DNA of 40,378 nt, from contig NZ_KE387027.1 of the NCBI RefSeq assembly GCF_000430045.1, forward strand, positions 502,589-542,966, written 5' to 3'. This document shows positions 22,662 to 31,271 of the stretch, one piece after another. The position numbers and the translations under genes were made by a program. Source of the DNA: Calidithermus chliarophilus DSM 9957 (GTDB lineage: Bacteria > Deinococcota > Deinococci > Deinococcales > Thermaceae). Each line of letters starts with the position of its first letter. Within the stretch, counting starts at the first letter, position 1. The notes under the pieces were generated by a model, which saw nothing but the letters and a program-made list of their open reading frames with translations, had not been told where the DNA came from and did no database searches.

Positions 22662-23366
22662 ATGGGCAACGTCCTGGTGTTGCACGGCTTTACCTCGCAC
22701 CCCGTCCTCACTCTAGGCCCCCTCCCCGAAGCCCTGCGGCAGTCGGGATACACCGTGCTGCAGCCCGCGCTGCCCGGTCACGGCACCCGCCCGGAAGACC
22801 TGGAGGGGGTGCGCTGGGAGGACTGGTACCGGGTGGCGCTCGAGGCCTACCGCTCCCTGTCCCAGCCCCGCGCGGTGGTCGGCCTCTCCATGGGCGGCCT
22901 GCTGGCGGCCAAGCTCGCGGCCGAAGAACCCACCGAGGCGCTCGTTGCCCTGGTGCCCGCCCTGGGCTTCGTGGACCGCCTGGCCCCCTTCGCCCCCTAC
23001 CTGAGCTGGCTGATCCGCCGGGGCAAGGGCACCAACTCGGTGCTCGACCCCGAGCGGCGGCGCAACAACCCCAACTACCCCTACTTCCCCACCAAGGCCT
23101 TCGTGGAGGTGCTCGAGCTCACCCGGATGGTGCCGGGCTACCTGCCCCGGGTCAAGGCCCCGGCCCTGGTGCTCCAGGCCCGCCACGACAGCACCGTCGC
23201 CGAGGCCGCGGTGCGCCGCTACTACGAACTTTTGGGGAGCGCCAGCAAGGAGCACAAAGTCTACGACAGCGAGCACGACCTCCTCCTCGACTCCAAGGCC
23301 GACGAGGTGGCGGCCGACGTGACCGCCTGGCTGCTCCGGGTCCTCCCGCCCCAAGACCGGGCGTGA
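22662..23366 (+). CDS. Alpha/beta-hydrolase carboxylesterase
   Basis: A 234-residue esterase close in layout to the Est30-type carboxylesterases of Geobacillus. The triad can be read: nucleophile S76 in GLSMGG, acid D176 in LQARHDSTV, and base H205 in SEHDLLLD. The oxyanion region is LHGFTSHP at the N-terminus. There is no signal peptide, so it acts in the cytoplasm on short-chain esters or lipids. It stands alone, divergent from the DUF4388 gene, with its own leaderless promoter. The physiological substrate is unknown. Confidence 0.87.
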   Translation: MGNVLVLHGFTSHPVLTLGPLPEALRQSGYTVLQPALPGHGTRPEDLEGVRWEDWYRVALEAYRSLSQPRAVVGLSMGGLLAAKLAAEEPTEALVALVPALGFVDRLAPFAPYLSWLIRRGKGTNSVLDPERRRNNPNYPYFPTKAFVEVLELTRMVPGYLPRVKAPALVLQARHDSTVAEAAVRRYYELLGSASKEHKVYDSEHDLLLDSKADEVAADVTAWLLRVLPPQDRA

Positions 23367-23417
23367 AGCCTCGCCGGAGCGCCGCCTGGGGGAAGAGCCC
23401 GACAAAAGGGGCTTCTT

Positions 23418-23446
23418 TTATTGCAAGTGATAATCACTTGCAATAA
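23418..23446 (+). promoter_or_regulatory. 29-bp palindromic operator, Fur/Zur type
   Basis: Two perfect 14-bp arms (left arm TTATTGCAAGTGAT) meet at a single central A. The core TGATAATCA resembles the 7-1-7 inverted-repeat core of Fur-family boxes. It covers the -35 and the first base of promoter spacer through the first half of the -10 of the ZIP transporter gene, so binding would block transcription. Confidence 0.8.
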
Positions 23447-23449
23447 GCT
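23421..23449 (+). promoter_or_regulatory. Leaderless promoter of the ZIP transporter gene
   Basis: -35 TTGCAA (23421-23426), 17-bp spacer, -10 TAAGCT (23444-23449), then 7 nt to the ATG at 23457. It is almost completely inside the palindrome. Confidence 0.65.
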
Positions 23450-23456
23450 GACCGGG

Positions 23457-24197
23457 ATGGAGCCGACGACCCTAACCGTATTCCTCTACGCCCTGCTGAC
23501 CGCCGTCGCCACGGGGCTGGGGGCGCTGCCTTTCCTGCTGCGGCGCGGGTTCAGCCGCCGGACCCTGGGGGTCGCCAACGCGGTCGCGGCGGGGTTGATG
23601 CTGGCGGCGAGCTTCGGCCTGATCTACGAGGGGGTGGGCTACAGCCTGCCCCGCGTGCTGCTGGGGGTCCTCGTGGGCCTGGCCTTCATCGTCCTCACCC
23701 ACCGCCTGCTGGGCCGTTACGAGGACTTCCGGCTGGGCAACCTCGGCGTGCTGGACTCGCGCAAGGCCCTGCTGCTGGTGGGCATCATGACGGTGCACTC
23801 CTTCGCCGAAGGCGTGGGGGTGGGCGTGGCCTTCGGCGGGGGAGAGGCCTTCGGCGTGTTCATCACGCTAGCTATCGCCGTGCACAACATCCCCGAAGGT
23901 CTGGCGATCAGCCTGGTGCTCGTACCCAAGGGGGTTTCCGTGCTCCGGGCCGCGTGGTGGAGCGTGTTCTCCTCGCTCCCCCAGCCCCTGATGGCCGTCC
24001 CCGCCTTCCTGTTCGTCGAGGCCTTCCGGCCGGTGCTGCCCTTCGGCCTGGGCTTCGCCGCCGGGGCCATGATCTGGCTCGCGGTCGCGGAGATCCTGTC
24101 GGAAGCCCTCGAGGACGCCCCCGCGTCCAGCGTGGCTACGGCCCTCACCGTCTCGGTGGCCGCGATGGTGGCCTTCCAGTTCCTCATCGGCGGGTAG
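23457..24197 (+). CDS. ZIP-family metal transporter
   Basis: A 246-residue membrane protein of the ZIP family, importers of zinc, iron or manganese. Eight or so hydrophobic segments are present. The metal-path motifs are HSFAEGVGVGV (H114, E118) and HNIPEGLAI (H143, N144, E147) in the fourth and fifth segments. The ATG at 23457 is chosen because an upstream in-frame TTG lies inside the palindromic operator. Control by a Fur/Zur-type repressor is inferred from that operator, so scarcity of its metal should induce it. Which metal is carried is not certain; zinc or manganese is most likely. Confidence 0.9.
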   Translation: MEPTTLTVFLYALLTAVATGLGALPFLLRRGFSRRTLGVANAVAAGLMLAASFGLIYEGVGYSLPRVLLGVLVGLAFIVLTHRLLGRYEDFRLGNLGVLDSRKALLLVGIMTVHSFAEGVGVGVAFGGGEAFGVFITLAIAVHNIPEGLAISLVLVPKGVSVLRAAWWSVFSSLPQPLMAVPAFLFVEAFRPVLPFGLGFAAGAMIWLAVAEILSEALEDAPASSVATALTVSVAAMVAFQFLIGG

Positions 24198-24211
24198 CCG
24201 CGGCAAAGCGA

Positions 24212-24251
24212 AAGGACAGGGGAGGCATGGTGCCTCTGTCCCTGTCCTTTG
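24212..24251. terminator. Long hairpin between convergent ZIP transporter and rsfS
   Basis: An outer 11-bp stem (AAAGGACAGGG at 24212-24222 against 24241-24251) continues into an inner 6-bp stem GAGGCA/TGCCTC with a 3-nt loop; three bases bulge on one side. T/A-rich flanks on both sides suit bidirectional termination. Confidence 0.75.
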
Positions 24252-24263
24252 AAAAGGCTGGGC

Positions 24264-24611
24264 TCAGGCGCTCAGGCGGCGGGCGTCGGTCCAGAAGCCC
24301 TCGAGGTCGTAGTATTCACGGGCCTCGGGGGTCATGATGTGCACCAACACCTCGCCGTAGTCGAGCAGGATCCACCGCTGGCTGGGGCCTTCGACGTGGA
24401 GCGGGGACAGGCCTTCGTCCTCCAGCCGTTCGCGCACCGCCCGCTCGAGCGCCTCGAGGTGCGGGCGGCTGGTGCCGGTGGCGATGACGAAGAAATCAAG
24501 GCTCTCGGACGCTTGTCGCAGGTCCAGAGCCACCACGTTTTCAGCCTTTTTGTCTTCCAGGGATTGGCGGATCAGCTCGATCTTTCGGGTAGTATCCAGT
24601 GTTTTCACCAT
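24264..24611 (-). CDS. rsfS: Ribosomal silencing factor RsfS
   Basis: A 115-residue Iojap/RsfS protein that binds ribosomal protein L14 and stops subunit joining in starved cells. Motifs: LDLRQASESLDFFVIATGTSRPHLEALERAV, then GPSQRWILLDYGEVLVHIM and REYYDLEGFW, all highly conserved in the family. The start is the ATG at 24611; TACACT lies 8 nt before it. In related genomes the gene normally follows the lcp gene of the obg-nadD-yqeK cluster. Here a Kef antiporter gene on the other strand separates them and rsfS has its own promoter. Confidence 0.92.
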   Translation of the reverse strand: MVKTLDTTRKIELIRQSLEDKKAENVVALDLRQASESLDFFVIATGTSRPHLEALERAVRERLEDEGLSPLHVEGPSQRWILLDYGEVLVHIMTPEAREYYDLEGFWTDARRLSA

Positions 24612-24659
24612 CTGCCAATAGTGTAGCGCAAGTGGGTTGGAAGAATGTGTGCAATTGGC

Positions 24660-24845
24660 TAAGGGAGCGGGTCGCGTGCAGGACGCTGAACGCCGGGCGC
24701 CGATGGCCGATAGCTGATAGCCGCGCCCGGCGTCGTACGCGAGACGCAAGACGCGAGACACCTCGGCCCTCGACCCTCGACGGCGGCGGGGAGGGGTAGC
24801 CACGAGCCACGAGCCATCCGCCCTTCGCTGACGGCTAATACCTAC
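24660..24845 (+). repeat. Mosaic intergenic repeat, copy E (forward)
   Basis: Between divergent rsfS and the Kef antiporter gene. Modules: CTGAACGCCGGGCGCCGATGG, CCGATAGCTGATAGCC (24708-24722), GCGCCCGGCGTCGTACG, CGAGACGCAAGACGCGAGAC (24740-24759), CGGCCCTCGACCCTCGAC (24764-24781), GGCGGCGGGGAGGGG, TAGCCACGAGCCACGAGCC (24798-24816), and CCCTTCGCTGACGGCTAA. It has the same order as copy D without the long C-run block. Confidence 0.8.
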
Positions 24846-24884
24846 CTGCCGGGCCGCTCATTTTCCAACCGCCTGCCGACCCAA

Positions 24885-24890
24885 TAAACT
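24885..24890 (+). promoter_or_regulatory. -10 box of a leaderless promoter for the Kef-type antiporter
   Basis: TAAACT lies 6 nt before the ATG at 24897; there is no Shine-Dalgarno sequence. The promoter is outside the mosaic repeat. Confidence 0.6.
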
Positions 24891-24896
24891 CCTTTC

Positions 24897-26465
24897 ATGG
24901 AAGCCCTGTGGGTGCTGGGAGCTTATGTGCTGGGGCTGGGGGCGAGTGCGCTGGGCTTGCCGCCCCTGGTGGGCTATCTGGCGGCAGGGTTTGGGCTGGG
25001 GGCGCTGGGGTTGCGGGGGGGAGACCTGCTGCACGAGCTGGCCCACGCCGGGGTGCTGCTGCTGCTGTTCAGCGTGGGGCTCAAGCTGCGGCTGGCGAGC
25101 TTGTTCCGGCCCGAGGTGCTGGGGGTGGGGAGCTTGCACCTGCTGCTGGCGGGGGGCCTGACCACGCTGCTGCTGTGGCCCTGGCTGGACAGCTCAGCCT
25201 GGTACGTGGGGCTGGGGCTGGGCTTCTCGAGCACGGTGCTGGCGATCAAGCTCCTGGAGGAGAAGCGCGAGCTCTCCACCTACCACGGGCGGGTGGTGGT
25301 GGGGATCCTGGTCCTGCAGGACCTGGTGGCGGTGGCCTTACTGGCGGCGGCGGGGGTCAAGACCCCCACCCCCTGGGCCCTGCTGCTGCTGGCCCTGCCC
25401 CTGCTGCGCCCGCTGGCGGTGTGGGTGCTCGAGAAGAGCGGCCACGACGAGCTGTTGCTGCTGTTCGGGGTGGGGTTGGCCCTGGGCGGGGGGAGCCTGG
25501 CGGAGGCGGTGGGCCTGTCGGGCGAGCTGGGCGCGCTGCTGCTGGGCGCGGTCCTGGCCGGCCACGCCCAGACCACCGAGCTCTCGCGCACCCTGTGGGG
25601 CCTTAAAGAGGCCTTCCTGGTGGCTTTCTTCCTCGAGATCGGCCTGGGCGGCTTCCCCCCCCTGGACCTGCTGGGTGTGGGCCTGCTGATCCTGCTCTCG
25701 CTGCCGCTGCAACTGGCGATCTTCTTCGCGCTGTTCGTGCTGTTCGGCCTGCGCGCGCGCACGGCGTTCGTCTCGTCGGTGGCGCTGGGCACCTTCAGCG
25801 AGTTCACCCTCATCACCTCGAGCGCCGCCGTGCGCAGCGGCGTGCTCGAGGAGTCCTGGGGCGCGCTGCTGGCTTTGGTGGTGGCGGCCTCGTTGGTGCT
25901 GGTGGCCCCCCTCAACCGGCGGGTGCACCGGCTGTACCAGCGCCTGGAGCCCTACCTCCTGCGCTTCGAGCGCTCCGGCTACCACCCCGACCGCGAGCCC
26001 ACCCGGCTGGGGCAGGCCCGCTGGCTGGTCGTGGGCATGGGCCGCACGGGCGGGGCGGCCTACAAGCTGCTCGAGCGCGAGGGCGAGCGCGTCGTGGGCC
26101 TCGACGCCGACCCCTCCAAGCTGGAGGCCCACCGCGCCAAGGGCCGCCGCGTGCTCTACGGCGACGCCGAAGACCCCGAGCTGTGGGAACGCCTGGAACT
26201 CTCCGGGATCAAGGGCGTCCTGCTGACCATGCCCGACCTCGAGGCCAAGCTCCGCGCCGTCGAGGGCCTGCGCCGCCGCGGCTTCCCCGGCCTCATCGCC
26301 GTCACCAGCTACCACCGCGAGGAAGACCCCATCTTCGAACGCGCCGGGGTGAGCTTCATCTTCCACCCCTTCGCCGAAGCAGGCGAACGCCTCGCCGAGC
26401 GCGCGCTCGAGCTGCGCGAGGTGGGGGAGCCCGCCAGGCAGCCGGCCTCGAACGTGGAGGGGTGA
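24897..26465 (+). CDS. Kef-type monovalent cation:proton antiporter with RCK domain
   Basis: A 522-residue CPA2-family transporter. Residues 1-350 form about 12 hydrophobic segments; LSGELGALLLGAVLAG and GLGLGFSSTVLAIKLLEEKRELSTYHGRVVVGILVLQDLVAV are the usual family segments. From about residue 377 follows a cytoplasmic RCK/TrkA-N domain with WLVVGMGRTGGAAYKLL and the acidic end VVGLDADPSK. It would exchange K+ or Na+ for protons and be gated by a nucleotide or ion. It lies on the plus strand between rsfS and lcp, both minus, and is flanked by mosaic repeats E and F in opposite orientation. Confidence 0.9.
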   Translation: MEALWVLGAYVLGLGASALGLPPLVGYLAAGFGLGALGLRGGDLLHELAHAGVLLLLFSVGLKLRLASLFRPEVLGVGSLHLLLAGGLTTLLLWPWLDSSAWYVGLGLGFSSTVLAIKLLEEKRELSTYHGRVVVGILVLQDLVAVALLAAAGVKTPTPWALLLLALPLLRPLAVWVLEKSGHDELLLLFGVGLALGGGSLAEAVGLSGELGALLLGAVLAGHAQTTELSRTLWGLKEAFLVAFFLEIGLGGFPPLDLLGVGLLILLSLPLQLAIFFALFVLFGLRARTAFVSSVALGTFSEFTLITSSAAVRSGVLEESWGALLALVVAASLVLVAPLNRRVHRLYQRLEPYLLRFERSGYHPDREPTRLGQARWLVVGMGRTGGAAYKLLEREGERVVGLDADPSKLEAHRAKGRRVLYGDAEDPELWERLELSGIKGVLLTMPDLEAKLRAVEGLRRRGFPGLIAVTSYHREEDPIFERAGVSFIFHPFAEAGERLAERALELREVGEPARQPASNVEG

Positions 26466-26690
26466 GGGGAGAAGCCGTCAGCGATCAGTCGTCAGCCGTC
26501 AGATTGTGGCTAGTTGACCCCTCGCCGGCCCTCCCGGCCGGCGCCGAGGGCCGGGGGCCAAGGCGTTTTGCGTCTGGCGTACGGCGTACGGCGTACGACG
26601 TAGGACGTACGACCCGCTATCGGCTATCAGCTATGGGCTATCAGCGTTCGGCGCTGGACTACCGGCCCTCGACCACCGACGCCCTAGGCC
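26466..26690 (-). repeat. Mosaic intergenic repeat, copy F (reverse)
   Basis: Between convergent Kef-type gene and lcp. Read on the minus strand: GGTCGAGGGCCGG, GCGCCGAACGC, four GATAGC-type words (about 26622-26648), GGGTCGTACGTCCTACG and further CGTACG words (26577-26612), CCAGACGCAAAACGCC, GGCCCCCGGCCCTCGGC, a GGCCGGGAGGGCCGG block, and CTGACGGCTGACGACTGA words (26478-26500). The last 10 codons and stop of lcp lie inside it. Confidence 0.8.
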
Positions 26691-27858
26691 CCGGCCCGGC
26701 GTCCGGGAGCACGATCAGCGCGTCGTAGCCGGGGGGATCCACGGTGTAGCGCGTGAACAGCGGCAGGTGCAGCAACTCGGCGTAGTAGCGGGCCACCTCG
26801 ACGGAGGTGCCGGTTCGGATGTAGACGCCGGGGCCCAGGCCGGAGGTGTTTTCGGCCACGTCGGGCAGGGGTAGGCCCAGGCGGCGGAAGCCCTCGAGCA
26901 AGTCGGCGGCTGGGGCTTGGGTGTTCTCAACCGAGCGCTCGCCGGCGGCCGGCCGTAGCACCGCCACCTTGCCTTCGGGCGCGATGCCGGTGAGGAGGTT
27001 GAGGTCGAGGGAGAAGAACTCGCTGAGGAAGCGGTTGCGCTCCTCCTCGTCGTAGCGCAGGAAGACGCCGTCCTCGTAGGTGGGCAGCGTGGCCGAGCGC
27101 AGCGAGACCCCGCGCAGGTAGGGGAGCCAGGCCAGGGCGTCCTGGACGCTGAGGTCGGTCTCGAGCTTGCCCCAGAGCTGGTTGGCCAGCCCCGGCAGGC
27201 GGCTCCAGTACTTGGGCTGCTTGATCTTCTCGGCCACCTGGCTCAGCAGGTCCTTGATGCGGTCGAGGCGGCTGTAGTCGCTGCCGTAGCCGTGACGGAA
27301 GCGCATGTACTTCACCGCGTCGGCCCCGTCGAAGTGGTTGGGCCCGGCGGGGAAGTCGATGAAGAGCCCGGCGGCGCGGTCGGTGTACTGCATGGGCTCG
27401 GGCAGCACCACGTCCACCCCGTCCACCGCGTCGACGAGCACCTTGACGACGTCGATGGTCAGGATCACGTAGTGGTCGACCGGCAGCCCGAGCGCGTCCT
27501 CGACGGCGTCCACCAGGCCCTGGGCCTTGCCGCGGGCGTAGGCGCCGTTGATCTTGCCGCCGGTGAGGGGGGTGTAGAGGTCGCGCGGGAGGGCGACCAG
27601 GCTCACCTCGCTGCCCCGGGCGGCGGCGTAGAAGATGGTGTCGGTGCGGTCGCCCGGCCCGCAGGGGGTGTGGTAGCCGCAGTACTGGATGTCGCGGGCG
27701 GCGATCACCAGGCTCATCTCGGGCTGCTTGCCCACCCGGAAACCGCCGCCCCCGCCGCCGTGGCGCAGGTCGCCGGGCTCGGGGGCGAAATGGATGGCCG
27801 CCGCCAGGCCGAAGAAGGCCAGGCTGAGAAGGATCAAGGATGCTCGAGGTCGGCGCAT
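26659..27858 (-). CDS. LytR-CpsA-Psr (LCP) family protein with LytR_C domain
   Basis: A 399-residue envelope protein. Residues 8-25 are a membrane anchor. The LCP domain has RTDTIFYAAA, VALPRDLYTPLTGGKINGAYARG and MRFRHGYGSDYSRLDRIKDLL, whose Arg and Asp residues bind the pyrophosphate of a lipid-linked glycan. The last 100 residues (AVLRPAAGERSVENTQAPAADLLEGFRRLG, then RTGTSVEVARYYAELL) look like a LytR_C domain. The family transfers glycopolymers from undecaprenyl carriers to the cell wall. In this window it may act on polymers made by the locus at 31.8-39 kb, but that is inference. Its final codons are encoded in mosaic repeat F. Confidence 0.9.
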   Translation of the reverse strand: MRRPRASLILLSLAFFGLAAAIHFAPEPGDLRHGGGGGGFRVGKQPEMSLVIAARDIQYCGYHTPCGPGDRTDTIFYAAARGSEVSLVALPRDLYTPLTGGKINGAYARGKAQGLVDAVEDALGLPVDHYVILTIDVVKVLVDAVDGVDVVLPEPMQYTDRAAGLFIDFPAGPNHFDGADAVKYMRFRHGYGSDYSRLDRIKDLLSQVAEKIKQPKYWSRLPGLANQLWGKLETDLSVQDALAWLPYLRGVSLRSATLPTYEDGVFLRYDEEERNRFLSEFFSLDLNLLTGIAPEGKVAVLRPAAGERSVENTQAPAADLLEGFRRLGLPLPDVAENTSGLGPGVYIRTGTSVEVARYYAELLHLPLFTRYTVDPPGYDALIVLPDAGPGPRASVVEGR

Positions 27859-27918
27859 GAATGAACCCTGACAAAGATACCCGATCGGCGAGAGCAGCCG
27901 CGGGCCGACAGCCTGAAG

Positions 27919-28491
27919 CTACGGGTTGGAGCTTAGACCCGGCTGAGCCAGCAACTCGCGGTAGGCCTCGAGGGTGCGCGGGTGGATGGGCACGCCCTTG
28001 TGCTGGAGGTACTCGACCTTGCTCTTCACGGCTTTGCGGTAGGCCTCGAGCAGTTGCCCCTGCAGGGCCATCTCGCGGATGTCCTCGTTGACCCCCCGCC
28101 CCGGCTCCGACACGTCGGCGACGTAGACCGCCATGCCGATGCCCTGGCCGGGGTGCACCCCGTAGACGTGGCCCTCGATGGCCTCGAGCACCCCCTCGTC
28201 CTCGACACCCCACGACTCGGCCAGCCGCCGCCCGGCCCGCCCGTGCAGGGCCTTGGGGTGCTTGCACTCCACCTCGTGCTGCGGGGGGGCCAGCTCGGCC
28301 AGGCGCTCGGGGCTGAACTCGCGGGCGGCGTCGTGCAGGATGCCGGCGAGGTAGGCCCGCTCGGGCTCGAGGCCGTTGGCCTCGGCGATGCGGGCCGCCA
28401 GCTCCGCCACGCGCAGGATGTGGGCGAAGCGCTCGGGGCTGACCAGGCTCCGCACCCGCTCAGTCCACTCGGTAAAAGCCGTGTTTACCAA
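27919..28491 (-). CDS. yqeK: YqeK-type HD phosphohydrolase
   Basis: A 190-residue HD-domain protein of the YqeK family, which hydrolyse diadenosine tetraphosphate in several bacteria. Metal-binding motifs: H24 in FAHILRVAELA, the HD pair H53-D54 in AGILHDAAREF, a following His in KALHGRAG, and GHVYGVHPG. The chosen start is a TTG at 28491 inside the end of nadD, 6 nt after GGTGGAGG; a GTG at 28455, just after the nadD stop, is possible but lacks such a site. It is coupled to nadD, and lcp follows after 60 nt, the usual order of this conserved cluster. Confidence 0.88.
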   Translation of the reverse strand: MVNTAFTEWTERVRSLVSPERFAHILRVAELAARIAEANGLEPERAYLAGILHDAAREFSPERLAELAPPQHEVECKHPKALHGRAGRRLAESWGVEDEGVLEAIEGHVYGVHPGQGIGMAVYVADVSEPGRGVNEDIREMALQGQLLEAYRKAVKSKVEYLQHKGVPIHPRTLEAYRELLAQPGLSSNP

Positions 28492-29035
28492 GGAAAACCT
28501 CCACCTCCAAAGGCAGCAAGTAGCGCACCGAGCGGCCCTCGCGCAGCCGCCGGCGGATCTCGCTGCTGGAAACGTCGTAGCCGGGGATCTCCAGCAGGCG
28601 GGTGCGCCCCTGGAAGAAGGGATGGATCTGGGGCGTGTGGCCCGGGCGGGTCACCGCCACCAGGTGGGCGAGGTCGTCGAGGCGCTCGGCCTGGTGCCAG
28701 GAGTCGGCGTCGTTGTAGGCGTCGGCGCCGGTGATGAAGAAAAGCTCGGCGGTGGGGTAGCGCTGCTGGGCCTCCGCGAGGGTGTCGACGGTGTAGCTGG
28801 GGCCCGGGCGGTCGAGCTCGAGGCGGCTGGCCTCGAAGCGCGGGTCCTGCGCCGTCGCCAGCACCACCATCTCGTGGCGGGCCTCGGCCGGGGCCACCGG
28901 CGTCTTGTGGGGCGGGCGGGCCGCCGTCACGAACAGCACTCGCTCGAGCCCCAGCGCCGACGCGGCCTCCGAAGCCGCCAGGAGGTGCCCCAGGTGGATG
29001 GGGTCGAAGCTGCCGCCGAAGATGCCGATGCGCAT
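28460..29035 (-). CDS. nadD: Nicotinate-nucleotide adenylyltransferase
   Basis: A 191-residue enzyme converting nicotinate mononucleotide and ATP to deamido-NAD. The nucleotidyltransferase signature GIFGGSFDPIHLGHL (4-18) and the C-terminal YDVSSSEIRRRL motif are intact, as is FITGADAYNDADSWHQ. There is no recognisable ribosome site or TANNNT box before the ATG; transcription seems to come through mosaic repeat G from obg. The 3' end overlaps yqeK by 32 nt in another frame. Confidence 0.95.
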   Translation of the reverse strand: MRIGIFGGSFDPIHLGHLLAASEAASALGLERVLFVTAARPPHKTPVAPAEARHEMVVLATAQDPRFEASRLELDRPGPSYTVDTLAEAQQRYPTAELFFITGADAYNDADSWHQAERLDDLAHLVAVTRPGHTPQIHPFFQGRTRLLEIPGYDVSSSEIRRRLREGRSVRYLLPLEVEVFLGKHGFYRVD

Positions 29036-29165
29036 AAGACCGATGCCGAACGCCGAACGCTAAACGCCGAACGCCCAAAGACCGCCGGTGGCCCGCGGCT
29101 GATCGCCTGCGAGGGAGAGCCTCCGGCCGCGGGCCACGGGCCACGGGCCACTAGCTATATGCAAT
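29036..29165 (+). repeat. Mosaic intergenic repeat, copy G (forward)
   Basis: Between obg and nadD, inside the operon. It contains GCCGAACGCCGAACGC, CTAAACGCCGAACGCCC (about 29046-29077), a CCGGCCG block, then CGGGCCACGGGCCACGGGCC (29122-29141). The CGTACG and GATAGC modules are missing. The remaining order matches the forward copies. Confidence 0.65.
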
Positions 29166-29191
29166 GCGCCATGTGCCATACGCTTCGCGGT

Positions 29192-30442
<1,251 letters not shown>

Positions 30443-30512
30443 GGTCCCAGACTAAAAGCTCGAGGCCGAAGGCTAAAGGCTCGTGGCCTTCAGCTTTCGG
30501 CCCTCACTGAGC
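30443..30512 (-). repeat. Mosaic-type spacer, copy H, containing a possible obg promoter
   Basis: A 70-nt spacer between rpmA and obg made of AAAGGC/GAAGGC words and their complements (GGCCGAAGGCTAAAGGC, then GCCTTCAGCTTTCGGCC), so it can fold into a hairpin. The box TAGTCT (30454-30449, minus strand) lies 6 nt before the obg ATG. Confidence 0.5.
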
Positions 30513-30791
30513 TTACGCTTGGCTGACTTCCCCGGCCGCGGCGGGCTTCACGGAAATGAAGCGCCCCTTGCGGCCCTTGTCGGCGAACTCCACCACCCCG
30601 TCCACGAGGGCGAAGAGGGTGTAGTCACGGCCCATGCCCACGCCGGCGCCGGGCTGGAACTTGGTGCCGCGCTGGCGCACCAGGATGTTGCCAGCCCGCA
30701 CCACCTCGCCGCCGAATTTCTTCACGCCCAGGCGCTTCGCTTGGGAGTCGCGCCCGTTCTTCGTCGAACCCAGACCCTTCTTATGTGCCAT
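30513..30791 (-). CDS. rpmA: 50S ribosomal protein L27
   Basis: A 92-residue L27 with the invariant start [22 protein letters not shown], which reaches into the peptidyl-transferase centre. There is no cleavable N-terminal extension of the Firmicutes type. The core [39 protein letters not shown] is standard. A short Pro/Ala tail ends the chain. GAAGGAG precedes the ATG by a good distance. It is co-transcribed with rplU upstream and probably obg downstream. Confidence 0.97.
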   Translation of the reverse strand: MAHKKGLGSTKNGRDSQAKRLGVKKFGGEVVRAGNILVRQRGTKFQPGAGVGMGRDYTLFALVDGVVEFADKGRKGRFISVKPAAAGEVSQA

Positions 30792-30872
30792 AACAAGCTC
30801 CTTCGGAGTGCCTACAGCGGATAGCCGATAGCGGACAGCGGTTCCGGGCTACGGGCTACCGGCTACGGGCAC
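30792..30872 (-). repeat. Mosaic-type spacer, copy I
   Basis: Spacer between rplU and rpmA made of two word arrays: AGCGGATAGCCGATAGCGG (about 30813-30831) and GGGCTACGGGCTACCGGC (30847-30864). The rpmA ribosome site GAAGGAG is at its rpmA end. Confidence 0.55.
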
Positions 30873-31178
30873 TTAAGCGCGGATCTCCTTGACCACGATC
30901 TCGGTGTACTGCTGGCGGTGGCCCCGCTTGCGGCGGTACTGCACCTTGGCCTTGAACTTCATCACCAGCACCTTGCGGCCCTTGCCGTGACCCACCACCT
31001 CGGCCACCACCTTGGCGCCGGGCACGGTAGGGCTGCCCACCACCAGGTTGTCCCCGCCCAGCATCAGGGCGTCGAACTCGACGGTCTGACCCGCTTCGGC
31101 CTCGAGCTTCTCCACGCGCAGTTTCGCGCCGGGTTCGGCCCGGTATTGTTTTCCTCCGGTCTCGATGATTGCGAACAT
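30873..31178 (-). CDS. rplU: 50S ribosomal protein L21
   Basis: A 101-residue L21 beginning MFAIIETGGKQYRAEPGAKL, with the conserved VVAEVVGHGKGRKVLVMKFKAKVQYRRKRGHRQ near the C-terminus that contacts 23S rRNA. GGAGGAACCC precedes the ATG. It is the first gene of the ribosomal operon and has a strong promoter at 31243-31271 and a leader of about 60 nt with a hairpin. Confidence 0.97.
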   Translation of the reverse strand: MFAIIETGGKQYRAEPGAKLRVEKLEAEAGQTVEFDALMLGGDNLVVGSPTVPGAKVVAEVVGHGKGRKVLVMKFKAKVQYRRKRGHRQQYTEIVVKEIRA

Positions 31179-31195
31179 TTAGGGTTCCTCCGCGC

Positions 31196-31216
31196 AGGCT
31201 TGACAATGGCAAGCCT
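31196..31216 (-). promoter_or_regulatory. Hairpin in the rplU leader
   Basis: AGGCTTG (31216-31210 on the minus strand) pairs with CAAGCCT (31202-31196) around a 7-nt loop, ending just before the ribosome site of rplU. Ribosomal-protein leaders often carry autoregulatory structures, but no known leader motif was recognised. Confidence 0.4.
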
Positions 31217-31242
31217 TGGGCTCTCGGCCCAGCCAACGATCA

Positions 31243-31271
31243 ACTATAGCGGCTGGCGCCAGATATATCAA
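31243..31271 (-). promoter_or_regulatory. Promoter of the rplU-rpmA-obg operon
   Basis: On the minus strand: -35 TTGATA (31271-31266), 17-bp spacer, -10 TATAGT (31248-31243). This is one of the best consensus promoters in the window. Confidence 0.85.

Noticed and set aside
23421-23456. Upstream TTG start for the ZIP transporter
   Set aside because: It lies within the palindromic operator and upstream of the expected transcript start; the ATG at 23457 fits the promoter.
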